From Trichuris trichiura (taxonomy: Eukaryota; Nematoda; Enoplea; Trichinellida; Trichuridae), in NCBI GenBank assembly GCA_037903355.1, contig JBAJFE010000062.1, forward strand, positions 744,001 through 808,000: 64,000 nucleotides of DNA, written 5' to 3'. The translations under genes and the position numbers were made by a program. The notes under the pieces were generated by a model. That model was not told the origin of the DNA. It saw only the letters and a program-made list of their open reading frames with translations, and did no database searches. Shown one piece after another: positions 1 to 12,494 of the stretch; the stretch's first letter is position 1; every line of letters starts with the position of its first letter.

Positions 1-3000
1 CCGTAAGTTCTGAAAGTGAGAACGAAACGCTGGGTAGACCCTCTCTAATATTCATCTGCACACAGCTCAGTTTTTGGTCGGCTCCGTGTTCTTCGGTCGG
101 AAAAGTAAATACAATGGAAAATTTCTTCAAGCTGTAAGCAAGGAGAGAAGCATGCATTAAGAAACACCTTTTCCCGCTCATAATGCAATATTTCTTGTCT
201 TCTGAGTTAGCAACAATTCAAATAGCCATTTTGCGTGCTTTTGAAATGAATAGATCAGCGCTGATTCATGTTTTGTGTTCTGCTGTTCGTCGATTATGTC
301 AGACAAATCAAGTTTAAACTTTGAAGGGACAATTAATTTTTTTAGACAATTGCTGACCGTCAGAGATACGCACTTTATCAAAAACGCGAAGATGTACCTT
401 TCCCGAAAATCAGGTTCGTATTGCTACCGTACCGAATAAGTTCACTAAGCGTAAGTTCACTAAGCGCAAGTCTTCGTACAATAATGAAATGATACTGCCA
501 GGCAGTTAAAAACAGTGTTAATTTGTGATGCAGCTTTTGGGCGACTTTTAGAGTAGTTTTCCTTCTGACCAACAACTCAAAGTCTGAAGTCAAACATTTT
601 AATTAGTTATCAGCCAAATGCAATAATAAAATTCGGCCTCTTGAAAACTAATTTAGTTTGAATTTTTGACAGCGCGAAATATGCACTTTGCCTTATTCAG
701 CTGATCTATTACTAGTTCTTGATGTGTCCTGTAATCATATAGTCATGCTTGTCCTGCTTAAGGTAGTGTAACTCTGTTCTGCTTTATCTATCTAACATGA
801 TGTTTCTTGTATATGTTTTATCATTAACTATATGCCAGATCTACTGCTTTTGACTGACATCCCATTTCTTTCTTTATGGACAGCCGCTCTTAGAGATAAT
901 CAGCAATCATAGATGATAGCTTAAAATAAATAGATTGCTAGTTAGCGAGTTGCAATGATAAAATTAGCAAAAGATTTCTTCCAGCGGATTACAAGGGCAT
1001 CGTTTCAATAATACGTCTATTTTGCAATTCCTAAAGATGAACGAGCATTTTTCTTCACAGGCATTCCTAAAAAAGCTTTCATTACTGAAATAATAGAGGA
1101 AAGATTACGACTTATCCACAGGAAACGCTGCTGGCTTGAAATCACGCTGTTTTAACAAAAAGCACTAAGACCAGAGAGGCTAACATGTGATAAATTTGAC
1201 TACGCATACTGAAGGTTTGGAAACTTGCTTTTTCGTTTGGTAGTTTTACTGCTCGTGAAATGCTTCCATTTCGTGCATCGTCGCACTATGGAAACTTGAA
1301 AGAACGGAAGAATGGCTTACATCCGCATGTAAACCCGTATAATTAGAGACAGCATGTAGTCTATTACTCACAAAGTAATCATCTACTTGATGAATTCGCC
1401 ATCTTGGATAAGTGACAGCCTAACGTACAAAACAGCGAAGGCAAAATCATTTTTGCATGGGTAGAAATTTGTTTCCTCTTGTGCGGCATGAATCGTTCGC
1501 CCTGTTCATTTGTTTGTCATCACATTAACTCCTAAATAGCTCATTTCCATTGAGGAAGTATTTTATGCTTCAGTTCAGCTGTCAGAGATCTTAAAGACGG
1601 AAACACTGCGCATCTTATGGCCAGTGGTCGCACTACTTTTGGAATTCCTAGCTGTTAATTTGGAGCAGATACTCCAATAACAGGCAGAGTTATAATATCT
1701 CAAAAAAGTGTAATGCCTTTTACATTCGTATACCCTGAATTATACAGCATTCGTGGCGGTCGGAACCGGTGGCAGCCAGTTTGACAACTTGCACGGAATA
1801 TTCTCTTCCTTAATCTTATAGTGGATAATTAAGCTTTCTGACACTAAATTTAAAATTAAATGACTACTGGAATGTGCTATTAAACGCAGAAAGTTCGTTG
1901 AAATAATGTAATACAGTTAGAACCTCTTGCCACTGTTACTCCTTGTCGACGTCAGCTGACATGATTCCTCAAGACAACCACTGTTAGATTCAGTCTCTGA
2001 ACGTTTGCGGAGTGAACGCTACAATTTTTGTTCCCTTATTAAGAGTTAAGCAAATTTCTACTTTTTATAAATTTTCTTTTATCAGGGCAGATGATATGCG
2101 CAAAAAGGCCTGTGGCAGTTTCTATTTTAGCTATGCCACTGAAACGAACGAAACTTTAATAAACACGTAGCAAATTCTAGCAAAAGGACTACATTTCCTG
2201 TATACAGTAACCCTATCTCCTGACAATCCAAAAATGCACGGTGTCGCTTAGAATAGTTTCTTAACAGCCAAGGTCATGAGTTAGCATGCCTCATTAGCGC
2301 TTTTCAATGCTCGTAATTAAACTGTTTTTAATTTTTTTTTAGAGCGCACTCAAAAAATTGTGCATCACAGTTTTCATGGCCGCCAATGAGCTGAAAATGG
2401 GAGAAAGATTCAGCTTAAGCGGTTTATTCTCTTCTCAGATGTGGCAAAGATTGTTTCTAAGCCGTTTTAATTGTTAAAAAATAAGAGAGAGTGCCTTGGC
2501 TTCTCTGCCATGTTAATACTCTTCGGTATGCACTCACAGTGCTCGTTTTTTGAAAAAAGCGTTAAGAACCTACAGAACATTGATAAAGCTTTATAGTCAT
2601 CATGAAATAGAGCACTGTTCTGTGAGGACTTGCCCTTATGCAACCTTAAAGAGTCGCTTTTTCTACTCAGTTCGCGCAGCTATTTGTAAAATGTTTGGAA
2701 AGTCGCTTTAGTATTTTTTACCGATGTCTATAACTAGTGTGTTAGTGCCCTGCCAGGGCAAGAATAGACAGTTACCAGTAAATCTAAGGACATTGGTTGC
2801 ATGTTTCACGTGTGCTTTCAGGAATAAACAGCTTGTTCCTGCTGAATTGTTTGTTTCTACTGGTGCTTTCGAAACCGAACTTGTCCTGTTGCCAGTGCCA
2901 AGTCCGTGTCCCTAAAGCTTTGTCTAAAATAAACGAACAAGAAAAACTGAGCTGTTTGTCTTAGAAAAATAGGATTGAGACAAGCCTTTTCTTTACCTGC

Positions 3001-3095
3001 AACTTCACTTTAAAATCGCGACACTTTGAGGTGCTGAAACGTCAGTTAATAAGTTTTTCATTACTATTGACTGTACCTAGCCATAGGCTTAACCT
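1..3095. other. Intergenic DNA, no gene seen
   Basis: A+T-leaning sequence with only short ORFs (71 codons or fewer), no recognisable protein motif and no tRNA. I see nothing supportable here. Confidence 0.6.
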
Positions 3096-3102
3096 CTAAA
3101 AA

Positions 3103-3136
3103 TCAGCGGTGTAAGGGAGCTCCCTCACACCGCTGA
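3103..3136. repeat. 34-base near-perfect palindrome
   Basis: Two 17-base arms meet with no loop and differ by one base. The palindrome ends exactly where a fragment of the Penelope-like repeat family (CTGACAACGG core) begins, so it may be a junction made when that element inserted or rearranged. Confidence 0.8.
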
Positions 3137-3290
3137 CAACGGAACAGGAGCAGTTCCGAAGCGTACAGTATCGAAGTGCTCTGTATTAATCTCTAACAAT
3201 TTCCTCAACCGTTCGCTGGTGGGGTATTTTTAGGTTTACTTACAGATATACCGAACAGACCAAAATCGTGAGCTGAAGATCAATTATAAA
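3130..3290 (+). repeat. Penelope-like repeat fragment
   Basis: Contains the CTGA-core hairpin (stem CGGAAC/GTTCCG) followed by diverged relatives of the GCTCATCCATCCGTTGG segment and the TTTACTTACAGATA segment that end the foldback element at 22674-23544. It is a short degraded copy of that family. Confidence 0.65.
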
Positions 3291-3395
3291 ACGTCGTTTT
3301 TATTGCCAAACAAAGTTCAACGTTTCAGTAAAGTGTGCAGCAGTTAAGGATATCAGAACAGACGCCGACATTAAGGCTACTTCACATGTGGGGTT

Positions 3396-3467
3396 GGGGT
3401 TAGCGAGGAATCGAACCCCGGACCTCTCGCACCCAAAGCGAGAATCATACCACTAGACCACTAACCC
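3396..3467 (-). tRNA. tRNA-Pro (TGG)
   Basis: A 72-nt cloverleaf read on the minus strand, with a fully paired acceptor stem and the anticodon at 3433-3435. The T stem has one G-U wobble (CCTCG in place of CCCCG), a variant shared with the Pro-TGG copy at 22290, which suggests a common recent ancestor. No intron. Likely functional. Confidence 0.95.
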
Positions 3468-5012
3468 GCATTGAATTGCTCTGTTGCGCAGCATCTCGCT
3501 GTAAATTCAAACGAAGTAAGCAATTAATTCCCAATTTTTTGTTCCAATCCCGCTTAAGCGTCGCCAGTTGCTATTTCAATACCACCCCATCTCATTGGCG
3601 TCCGACTGTCGGTTTGACAGGGCCGGTTGAGGGGTCTAAAGCGCTGATTCGACTACAGGTACGATTTATCTCAGAGTCAACTGGCCATTTGGCTCCGGCT
3701 GACACGAACTGGCCATGCTCAGGTATTTGTGGTGCAAAGCTGTCCTCCTTTCTGTGCAACCTTACCATTTCGCCGTTCCTTTGAGAATCACTGAACCAAG
3801 AGAACAATTACTGCCTGTTTTATTTTACTTTTAATGTTAAAGTTTGTGAATAAATGATCGACGTTCCTCAGTTATTTAAATGCGTCAACTCAAAACTCGA
3901 AGTAAGTGCAGCGTGTTCTGTTTAAGTCAATGCTTCGACTTCATCGTGCTATTACTTCATAGGGTACGTCCCAGTGAGTATGAAAACGTACATTTAAAGG
4001 AATATAGAGCTTTATACCTTGCCTTGCCCTTCATGTACACATTTTGACGCACGCTGATGAATTATACGGTTGGAACTCGAGGGACCGCTGGAATAGAACA
4101 GCGCGATAAAGGAGATGCCTCAGTCGGTTTCGTATTAGCTTAAGCTAAACCGTAGATGTTCGAACTTGTTCAGTTTAGCGCCCAATGGCCTTGAAAAGCT
4201 AATGGGTCACAAAATGAAAGTACTTGTGGAAGAGTTAGCACTTGGGACTCTTCGACCAACCCAAAGAGCTGACATTGAAACATCCCTCGTGGAAAAGGCA
4301 GTAGTGATCAAACGGCGGCAACGGCCGTAAATGTCGTGGGAACACTGGCGCGGAAACGATTGAGAAACTACAACTTAGTTGACGTCGGGGCAAGGTTGGT
4401 CCCAAAAGCTACGATATTGCCAAGTGCTTGTTCTCAATTTTTCCTTAATAATTGCTCATCCATCCATTGGTAGAGCGTTTGCTTCGGTTTGGTTTCAGAC
4501 TTCATCAACTGGCTAGACAGAAACCGTACTGAAGATATGAAAACTTAGCTGATATAGTCAAAAAGTTTCAAATCTTCATTGCTTCGAACATGGAGCAGTT
4601 CGAACCCGAGCATTTCTTTTTTGTTTTAAAGAAATTACTGAACGCACCCCCTGTTAATTAAGCGAGTTTATTAAACGTTTTTTTTTGAAGTTCTTGAACT
4701 TAGTTTATTCCATTCTTAAAGGAGGACAAGCGCAGTTAAATCTGCTGCTCACGTGATAGACAGAATTCTGGATGCTTCAAGAAAAGTTTCATTGAACCCC
4801 TTCGTCAACAAAATGAGCTGCTTGAAATTTCTTTGCCAATTATAAGGTTCTCCACATAAGTTTTTTCTTGGCTGAGGTGAAAATGCATTGTTTTTAGCCA
4901 TGCGCCATACTGCTTACAGAGCTTCCTACTTACCTTCAAATACCTACCTGCGTTTGGCTACTTGCAGCTTATCATCGCCTGAACATCTTTTTATGAGCAA
5001 TTCCGGCATATC
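3468..5012. other. Spacer with one repeat fragment
   Basis: No gene seen. The ORFs of 71 and 102 codons that overlap the neighbouring Pro tRNA show no protein family and look accidental. A Penelope-like repeat fragment lies at 4378-4555. Confidence 0.55.
4378..4555 (+). repeat. Penelope-like repeat fragment
   Basis: A diverged copy of the segment also seen at 19222-19396 and 61712-61872: a weak CTGA-core hairpin region, then TTTTTCCTTAATAATTGCTC, then a CATCCATTGGTAG motif and a TTGCTTCGGTTT motif. Too short to encode anything. Confidence 0.75.
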
Positions 5013-5084
5013 GCGTAGATGGTGTAGCGGTTGGCATGGTTACCTTCCAAGCAATCGATCCGGCTTCAACTCCCCGTCTACGCA
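5013..5084 (+). tRNA. tRNA-Gly (TCC), decayed
   Basis: A 72-nt Gly-TCC body with the anticodon at 5046-5048 and a perfect acceptor stem. The anticodon stem has an A-C mismatch and the T stem two C-C mismatches relative to the intact copies at 13028 and 21912. Probably a weak gene or an early pseudogene. Confidence 0.75.
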
Positions 5085-5378
5085 GTATGCAATAATCTCT
5101 CAGCAGTTTAAGCAGTTCATACTGCTTCTTGTCAGCGGTATCCTACGCAGACTGAAACCTACCCTGCACTTCTTGTCCACAAAAAAATGTACCTAAATCT
5201 TGACGCTTTATTTGGTTTGACTCTCCGTAATATTAGGTGGATGCTGGCCCATAAATTTTCTGAATTACGTAATCGAAAGATATTTCATATAAAAATACTG
5301 AACCAGAAAATGCAATCATTTCATTATATTTGCGGAAGGCGTTTAGCACTGTCACTGTAGCAATAATGGTGCTTATAT

Positions 5379-5450
5379 TGCCTCCAGCCTGGATCGAACT
5401 AGCGACCTTTAGATCTTCAGTCTAACGTTACCCCTACTTAAGCGGAGAAT
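5379..5450 (-). pseudogene. tRNA-Phe pseudogene
   Basis: The GAA anticodon arm is well preserved on the minus strand, but the 5' half (acceptor and D arm) is scrambled relative to intact Phe copies and the T stem is mismatched. A decayed copy. Confidence 0.8.
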
Positions 5451-5745
5451 CATCATTACACTTACGAGAACAGTTATCCTATATGCGTACCCTGCCCAAT
5501 CTAGACGTTCTCTGCAATTAATGTTGCAAACTTCCTGTTTTATTGATAGGGTGAACAATTTGCGGTAAAGTGCATATTGCTGTCTACCTTCCAGCTAGTT
5601 TTATTCAGGTGCATTATTTAAATGAATAAAACTTTGAAAATCAGACAGTTGGTATCATTCGTATGAATAGAACGGTTAATTACCGTACACGGATACAGTG
5701 TTTTCCTTGAACTAAAATGTGATAATACAAAAGAACAGTAAAAGT

Positions 5746-5817
5746 GGGGTTAGCGGGGAATTGAACCCCGGACCTCTCGCACCCTAAGCGAGAATCATAC
5801 CACTAGACCACTAACCC
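5746..5817 (-). tRNA. tRNA-Pro (AGG)
   Basis: A 72-nt cloverleaf with all stems paired; anticodon AGG at 5783-5785 on the minus strand. The body is the same as that of the Pro-TGG and Pro-CGG genes of the array apart from the first anticodon base and one T-loop base. Likely functional. Confidence 0.95.
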
Positions 5818-6701
5818 TGGTTTAGTCAAGCCACACAAACAATTGTCAGTAAAAAGCAATATTCCTGAGGCAACGAAATGGTATTCACTTTAAAATTCCC
5901 GCCATTCTAAACCTGTTTTTCGCTTCATTACACCGCGCGAATTATGTTTGCAGGGACATCTTTTTGGAGAGAACATGCATCAGGTCATTGCATTTTCATA
6001 ATGAGTGCCGCCTGGTTTACTAAATGCGATTCGGCTGCACTACAGCGTCATTTTGAGAATGCCGAACATAATTTAGAATGAAAGCATATGTTGTAGTCTG
6101 CTTTCTTCCATGAAAGGACGGAGTCTTAATGTCAATGACGGTCACACAACTGTTTTGCCTGAAGTTTACGGTATTTATCTGGTGACTATGAGCAAACACA
6201 TACAATTGCGAACATCACTTTTTAAAACTTCTACTGAATAAAGTCCACTGTTCACTCAGCTTCACAGTTTCACTTTACTGCTAATAATTTAATAGCTTTA
6301 TTATACTTTAATTTTACCTTACTGGCATTTCAATTGTCGGATGCCCATTTTGCTTTCCTAGAAGTGGTTTTGAAAACATTTACAGCGTTTACAGTTCTCC
6401 CAATCCATTATTTGAGCACGTAAAGCATTTTTATTGTCCGGTAATGGTACGTTCACAGGGACAGTCCATATGCTCACCCGCGTCAAAAATATGATTGCGA
6501 GCCTATGACAATAAATGGCTACAACAGGTACGTTTAGTTGAAGAAAAGCAGTATGTTTCAGTGCATTATTGTTAACTAGGAAAAACCAGACTGTCAAGAA
6601 CAATACAGTAGGCGATTAGCATTTATTCCTTCAAACAGAATAGATAGGGAATTGCGTCTTTCATGAACGTGGACGAAACTTTTGATATTACATTGGTTTT
6701 T
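5818..6701. other. Intergenic DNA, no gene seen
   Basis: Only short ORFs of 61 to 81 codons without recognisable motifs. Confidence 0.55.
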
Positions 6702-6774
6702 TGCCCACGCAGGGAATCGAACCCTGGACATTTACGTTAAAGGTTTAACACTTTACCGACGAAGCAACGTGGGG
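6702..6774 (-). pseudogene. tRNA-Lys pseudogene
   Basis: The minus strand carries a Lys-TTT-like body, but the anticodon stem is mispaired, the invariant T before the anticodon is C, and the D arm and 5' acceptor are altered. No longer expected to fold as a tRNA. Confidence 0.8.
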
Positions 6775-7419
6775 GGACATAACAGTATTCATAAGAAGAT
6801 GCAGTCAGCCCTCGTTATCCGCGATTAATTCGTCCAAAATGTTGAGCGTTTCGCCGCGTTATGCAGGTTACGCTATGAAAAAGGCCAAATAGTTCACATT
6901 CTAGCCGTGTCTCTCGTCCTGCCACTTTGAATTCTCTCCGCGACGGTTATCATACTTAGTGAACCTTCGAAGCTTGGTGCTACGGAATCTAGCCACGAGA
7001 TGAGAACATCAATGAGACTGCACCTGTCCAATGGGGTTAGCCATCAGAGTCCAGGCCATTAGATACAAGAAAGGATGAAAGTAAGATGCTCTTTCTTTGA
7101 ACGCCTAAGAAACGCCTTGCTTTCATGAGCTAAGCGATGTACTGGTGCGCGGAATGGGTACAGAGCAGGGGAAATATAAATACATAGGCGCACTTAAGCA
7201 GATATAGTGAACATCGCATAGAACACATCAAATAGAGCGGAACGTTTACGGCAGAAATGCTTGGGGCATAATGAATCAATTTACCCACTTTTTGTAGGTG
7301 GGCGCAGATCCCCTGGAGATCTGCCAGTCCTACGGTTTCCTGAACTTGTTGGTAGCGAAACTTTTCGCTATAAAATTTTAGTCTCCGCAGCTGCCGATGT
7401 TTTATTTAAACACATTGTT
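6775..7419. other. Intergenic DNA, no gene seen
   Basis: No convincing ORF and no tRNA. A small hairpin (GCAGATC and GATCTGC arms) lies near 7305-7323. Confidence 0.5.
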
Positions 7420-7907
7420 ATACGGAACTATCTCTCCCTTTTCTTCGTTTCATCCAAAAAATCTTGTAGCGGCTTTGACGAAGCCGTTATTCCTCGTGTA
7501 AGCATAATGCCACGTTCCATGGATGGATCGTAGTCAGCAATCATATCCTTCAGGACTTCTGCTTGCTGGAAAACACTGGCAAGCTTTTTCAGCGTCCAAT
7601 CTGAGGGTGTTTAGGCTCCTGTATCTTCCATAACGTCGTCGTCGCTGCACGTACGTGATTACATCAGTTCCTCAAGTTCCTGGTTGGTGAACAGTTTTCC
7701 ACAATCTTCTATGTGTTCCTTGATATCATCTTCCATCATGTCAGAGAAACCCTCCCTTCTCAGCTCCTTGGTAGTATTTACTATGTCCATGGCCTTCTCA
7801 TCGTTGACACCTAAGTCCTCAAATTCACTAACTGCATGTCCCCACAAACGCTGCCAGCAACCACTAACTCTTCCAGGCTTTATCTCGTGTGCTGCCGTGT
7901 AAAACAT
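7420..7907 (-). pseudogene. Tigger/pogo transposase C-terminal remnant
   Basis: On the minus strand an 82-codon ORF (7907-7659) resembles the acidic segment near the C-terminus of Tigger-type transposases: CWQRLW, then GFSDMMEDDI, then LTN-like FTNQELEEL. After a stop, the next part in another frame (to about 7420) has LKKLASVF and YDPSMERG, which occur in the same order in that family. The catalytic DDE core is absent and at least one stop and a frame change break it. Family assignment is from recall of domain order, not a search. Confidence 0.7.
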
Positions 7908-8124
7908 GATGTCACTATTTCACGCCGGACAAACCGCGTTATATAGAATCTGCGGATGACGAGGGCCGATTGTATTTACCAGGTGCAGTTTGAAAGAAAA
8001 CAGGAGAGGTACAAACTTCAGTTGCTCCTCCGGAAGTTGTTACGAATGAGAGCTACCAAGATCCGTTTGCAAGAATGAGTCCAGTTTGTTAGATCACTTT
8101 ATCCGTCGATTCATGACAGTATGA

Positions 8125-8500
8125 AGAATGAAGCAAGAGAAGACAAGGAAGGACGCAGAACAGAGAAGGATCAGTCAAAGGGAAGGTGAACGTTTAAAAC
8201 TAGTCTCGTTTAAAACGGACGGGTATGCGTCTTTTGTTTGCTCGTTCTTGCTCCATTGTAGTTGTGTCGCCGTCGCGGTAGGTCGGTTGGGCTCTCGCTC
8301 CACCGCCTGAGTGACGAGGTGGATCCAAAGCTCGACGGCTCAAGGTAGAGCTGACAGCTGCGGTCGCAGCCGAAGTTGTTGGACGGAGCTGCTTTCAACC
8401 ATGAAGACCGGCCCGGCGGTGCACATCTCTAGCGCTGAGGACGAGTCTCAGAATAAACTGAAAGCTCATCAAGGAACGTTTACAACAATAAACGTTACGT
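8125..8500 (+). repeat. Dispersed repeat, copy 1
   Basis: About 375 bases that match 56695-57075 in the same order: the ACGGACGGGTAT region, the GTCGGTTGGG region and the GACGGAGC region. It ends near a weak copy of the CTGA-core hairpin (GCTGAGGACGAG at 8440). No coding capacity is evident. Probably a non-autonomous mobile element. Confidence 0.75.
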
Positions 8501-8878
8501 GAAAAAACGGGGTGAAAACCGTGAAACGTTTTTCAAAAAAGATGACAGTACGTATTCACAGTTACAGTGACGTTAAACGTGACATTGCGAGTTTTGCAGT
8601 TCTACCCTGTAGATGGTGCATTGTGGCTGCTTTTCAACAAATTGATTCATGTCATTATAAATTTTAAACGTCCAGTTGCTTGTCTTTGCAGTTAAAAGAG
8701 GAGAAGTACGAACACTACCTAAAGCTGTGCTTCGGCGAAACCGCGTGTTCAGGGTAAGAAATTGGTAAGGAATTTAATCAAGTCATTGTCTTCATTTCTT
8801 TACGAATAAAAGCCGTTCTGCGTCGTCACAGCTGAAATGGTGTTCCTGTGGTGAGAGAACGAAAAATGAAGACGCCAC

Positions 8879-8951
8879 CGCCTCGAGCCGAGATTGAACC
8901 GGCGACATTTAGATCTTCAGTCTAACGCTCTCCCTACTGAGCTATCGAGGC
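8879..8951 (-). tRNA. tRNA-Phe (GAA)
   Basis: A 73-nt cloverleaf with the anticodon at 8916-8918. The acceptor is fully paired and the T stem has one wobble (CCGAG for CCGGG). The discriminator base is G, unlike A in the other Phe copies. Likely functional. Confidence 0.92.
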
Positions 8952-9308
8952 TGTTTTCTATTAAGATATTACTCTTTAGTAGTGAATAAGTTGTATACTC
9001 TATACAACCTAAAACTTTCACGTGCTATAGAAAAACACAGTGCCTGAACGCAATGATGCCCCTTTATTTCTTGTCAGAAGAAGCATTATAAACGTTTTTA
9101 CAACTGTTCGCACGTCACGTAAGAAGTCGTTTCTATAAATTCAGAAGCTCCTTATTAAAGCGTTTTGTTAGTGACGCCTATCACCAGATAGTTCAACCTA
9201 ATATCGGTGATTAATCTGGCGATTAAAATTTTCTCCTTCAAATAGGACAACTGTCGAATTACTTCTTTAACTATAGGGGATGTATACTTTAATATTAGCT
9301 CCCTTATG

Positions 9309-9381
9309 CGCCCACGCAGGGGGTCGAACCCTGGACATTTAGGTTAAAAGCCTAACGCTCTACCGACTGAGCTACATGGGC
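9309..9381 (-). tRNA. tRNA-Lys (TTT)
   Basis: A 73-nt cloverleaf with all stems paired and anticodon TTT at 9346-9348. It partners with the Phe gene 530 bases away in a cassette found three times in the window. Likely functional. Confidence 0.95.
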
Positions 9382-9913
9382 AGTTGTTTTTTGAAAAGTT
9401 AATAGCTCTGTAAGAGAATATTCAGCGTATAATGAAACAAAATTGAAGAGATACAAAAATGCAGCTGCTAGACTCCAGATTATTACGGTCGAGAAGCACT
9501 GGGCTCTGCTTGCCAAAAAAAGCGCAATTCATTACATCGTTGATACTACTGGTTTGTAACTGCCTGTATTAACGATTACAAAAATATCAGTCGTAGCAAC
9601 ATTGCAACTCTTGCAGTTTCCGATGCTGTCAATGGCGTATTGCTTAGCGTGGTTGTCCGCCAGGGAACTGATTCGTGTAACTATGGAATTGAATGACGTC
9701 AACTATTAGGCTGATATTTGCAATTGAAAGAGGAGTAGTATGTAAACATTTTGAACCTGTGCTTTAATAAAATTGTTTATTGCAAGGCGAAATTGGTAAG
9801 AAAAATTTTCACGTTTATCATTTACACTTTCTTGCAAGTAAGCCTTGTCACCCATTGTCACAACTGCAATTCTGATCTTCTTGTGGCCATAGGACGAAAA
9901 ATATGTACGTGAA

Positions 9914-9986
9914 TGCCTCGAGCCGGGATTGAACCGGCGACATTTAGATCTTCAGTCTAACGCTCTCCCTACTGAGCTATCGAGGC
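9914..9986 (-). tRNA. tRNA-Phe (GAA)
   Basis: A 73-nt cloverleaf with perfect stems and anticodon GAA at 9951-9953. Partner of the Lys gene at 9309. Likely functional. Confidence 0.95.
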
Positions 9987-10742
9987 TGCTTTCGATTAAT
10001 CTGTTGCCAACTGGTGCGTGCGTGGCACCACTTAAAATTCTCATGCACAATAGGAAAGCGCGATACTTCTGCGCAATTCTGCGTCTTTATTTTTTTCTCC
10101 ATAGCTACTTCACGAATTTTTTCACCATTGTTCGCACATGAAGTACGCATGAATTTCGTAAATATTTTTACAAGTGGCTTTTCTGTGCCTTCTTACACGG
10201 TCTGCTTCTATCCAATATCGTTGTTGAATAATAGGCTGAATAATTTTGGTCGTAACCGTGGGACAACTGTGGGTAACTCGTTCAGTTTGAGTAACCTTTT
10301 AAGGGACGAAAGATATCACAGTAATGTCAGCCTTAACAAAGGCCAATGGAAATGAGGAATTTGTTTGTAAAGGGAAACTTCGTGATGTGGGGGATTTCTA
10401 TTATTCAATATATCAACTGGGTTTGAGCATATCCTGTGGAAGAGGTAACTATTTAGCAACGCAATGAACTGGAAATGACTTTGACAATGCAAAATTAATA
10501 GTAATATGAAAGTCTGTATAAGTAGCGAATAGTGCCAGTGAAGTATTCTTCGTTCGCTGTGCTTCTGAAGTTAATGAACCGAAGAGTAAGGCTGATGCAA
10601 GACAGGATGTTTATTCGTTGCTAAGACGTCGTACAGCCGTCAGAACAGGAGAGCAACTATTCCCTGGCTGCCTGGACATACAGAATTGAGTCCATCGTCT
10701 GCGTCGTTCGCATTTGATCGCTTGGAAAGAGTACGTTATATC

Positions 10743-10963
10743 TACCGTATATTATGGCCTATAAGAACACCCCTCTACCTAAATAATGGGTGGTAATAAT
10801 TGGCCCAGTTGGTACTTCCCAGGCTCGCATTCGACTTATTAGTCCTATGAGCTGAACAGCAATTCTTCTACCTCAATTAGACTCACTAAGTGATTAACTG
10901 GGCCAATCATTACTACCCATTAGTTAGGTAAAGGGGTGTTCTTATAGGCCGCAATATACGGTA
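10743..10963. mobile_element. pogo/Tigger-type MITE, 221 bases
   Basis: Terminal inverted repeats of about 68 bases (about seven mismatches by eye) begin TACCGTATATT and contain GCCTATAAGAACACCCCT. TA at both ends fits the TA target duplication of Tc1/mariner-class elements. There is no coding capacity. The ends match those of the 46516-48175 element, so its transposase is a plausible source of mobility. Confidence 0.88.
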
Positions 10964-12422
10964 ATTGTTTAAAATCCGGGTTATTCCAGTCGTGTTGTTT
11001 TCCAATGAATATCGTTCTTGTCAGGCTGCAGACATTGTGCCCTTTCGAGGATAGGTCGGTAATGTTTCAGAATCGTTCTGGCGCTGCCAATCATAGCAAG
11101 TAACACTCGAAAATGCTTTATTTCTATTTTTGGCAAGGCCTCACTTCTGTCTGTATGCTTAGGTTCGAAATGTAGCATTTCGTATTGTATTTGTAAGATT
11201 TCTTCTTCTTATACTTCTTTTTCATGAGAAGCTGAACCTTTTTGAGCGTCCTCCCTTGCTTTCCACGTTTAAAGCATCCAACAACATTTACTTTTCAGTT
11301 GAGTAGGACACCACGATTGCGGGGTTTCAACGAATTGGCTGGTTACTTTGGGCCCATATGGTTAACCGCTGATGGCATCTGCATGAAACAAAGGACTTTA
11401 ATTTCACTACGGTCGTACAACAATGACAGTTCTAAATGAGGAAAAGTAGTCACCACTCGGAACTCTGCGCTGCATATTTAGGTTTTTGTTTACGTGAGAG
11501 CGCGTAGCGCTTGGAGCGCCTCCGATCATTATCTAGGTGAACTCACACTTGTTAAAGAATTACCTGGTGCAAGGATAAGGTCACCCGGCTCTTTCTTAAA
11601 GGCGCAGGCGATTTTGCGGTACGTGGTTCCCAGCATGGAAGCACGTGCCTGCAGAGCATTCGTAGTGTCTTCTAGTGCATCAGTCAACGCAGTTAAGTGA
11701 CTGCAGAAAGGCCGCGATACGTGCAACTATACGCAGTTTCTTGCTAATCATAATTTGCCCTGACACTTGAATTGCAGCAACAAGTATCGCGTTCAAGCAG
11801 TTATAACTTTAGGGCAAAGAGCGCGCATCACACACTTCTTAACGTCAGGCAATGTGCCCTTTCAGTTTCTTGGGAAAATGAAAGCGTGTAGAAATTTTAC
11901 TTCTTCATGACGTTGAAATTTCTTAAAGCCAAACTTCATGCTTTGCTTCAGACATTTAGAAACAACTGATCACGCAAAAAAGAAAATGATAATTAATTAT
12001 TATCTATGAAAGGATGAAAAGCTGTGTTACGTGGACTGATGGGAGTAGATGGCTGCGCTACGTTAGGCATATTGATGCTTGTGCGAAAAGGCTTCCCAAA
12101 ATATCGCTCCAAAGAAGAGATGAAAGTTTTGCCTCTTTTAAAAGTCCATCACCTTAAAGCGAGGGCAACGCATTGCGTACAACGTTTCTCGGTAGATAAA
12201 ATTTAACCTTCTAATGGAATCCTGAGGAACATGATTTAAAACTAGTCGAAACTGATAATGGACTTGAGATGATTTAAAGTCGAAGATAACGTCTGGCGTT
12301 TGTTTGGTTTTATGCCTTTGAACGACATTAAACTTTTTTCACTTTTTGACTCGTTCTGTGGGCAAATAGAAACGGGAAAAAATCCATGTACATTTCTTGT
12401 TCAAAGCTTCTTATTAACAGAT
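10964..12422. other. Intergenic DNA, no gene seen
   Basis: Short ORFs of 60 to 68 codons, some overlapping each other on opposite strands, none with a recognisable family. Confidence 0.55.
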
Positions 12423-12494
12423 TCCCGTGTGGTCTAGTGGCTAGGATTTGTGGCTTTCACCCACACGGCCCGGGTTCAATTCCCGGCACGGGAA
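12423..12494 (+). tRNA. tRNA-Glu (TTC)
   Basis: A 72-nt cloverleaf with TCCCGTG paired to CACGGGA and anticodon TTC at 12456-12458. A T-run suitable for Pol III termination lies about 38 bases downstream. First member of a Glu-plus, Gly-minus cassette repeated at 17769 and 54913. Likely functional. Confidence 0.95.

Larger units (their letters stand above)
9205..10360 (+). repeat. Inverted duplication arm (Phe-Lys cassette)
   Basis: This stretch, with Lys at 9309 and Phe at 9914 both on the minus strand, matches 51170-52315 in reverse orientation, spacers included. Part of it also matches 44939-45640. The 113-codon and 111-codon ORFs in the two arms resemble each other only because the DNA is copied. 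Confidence 0.9.
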
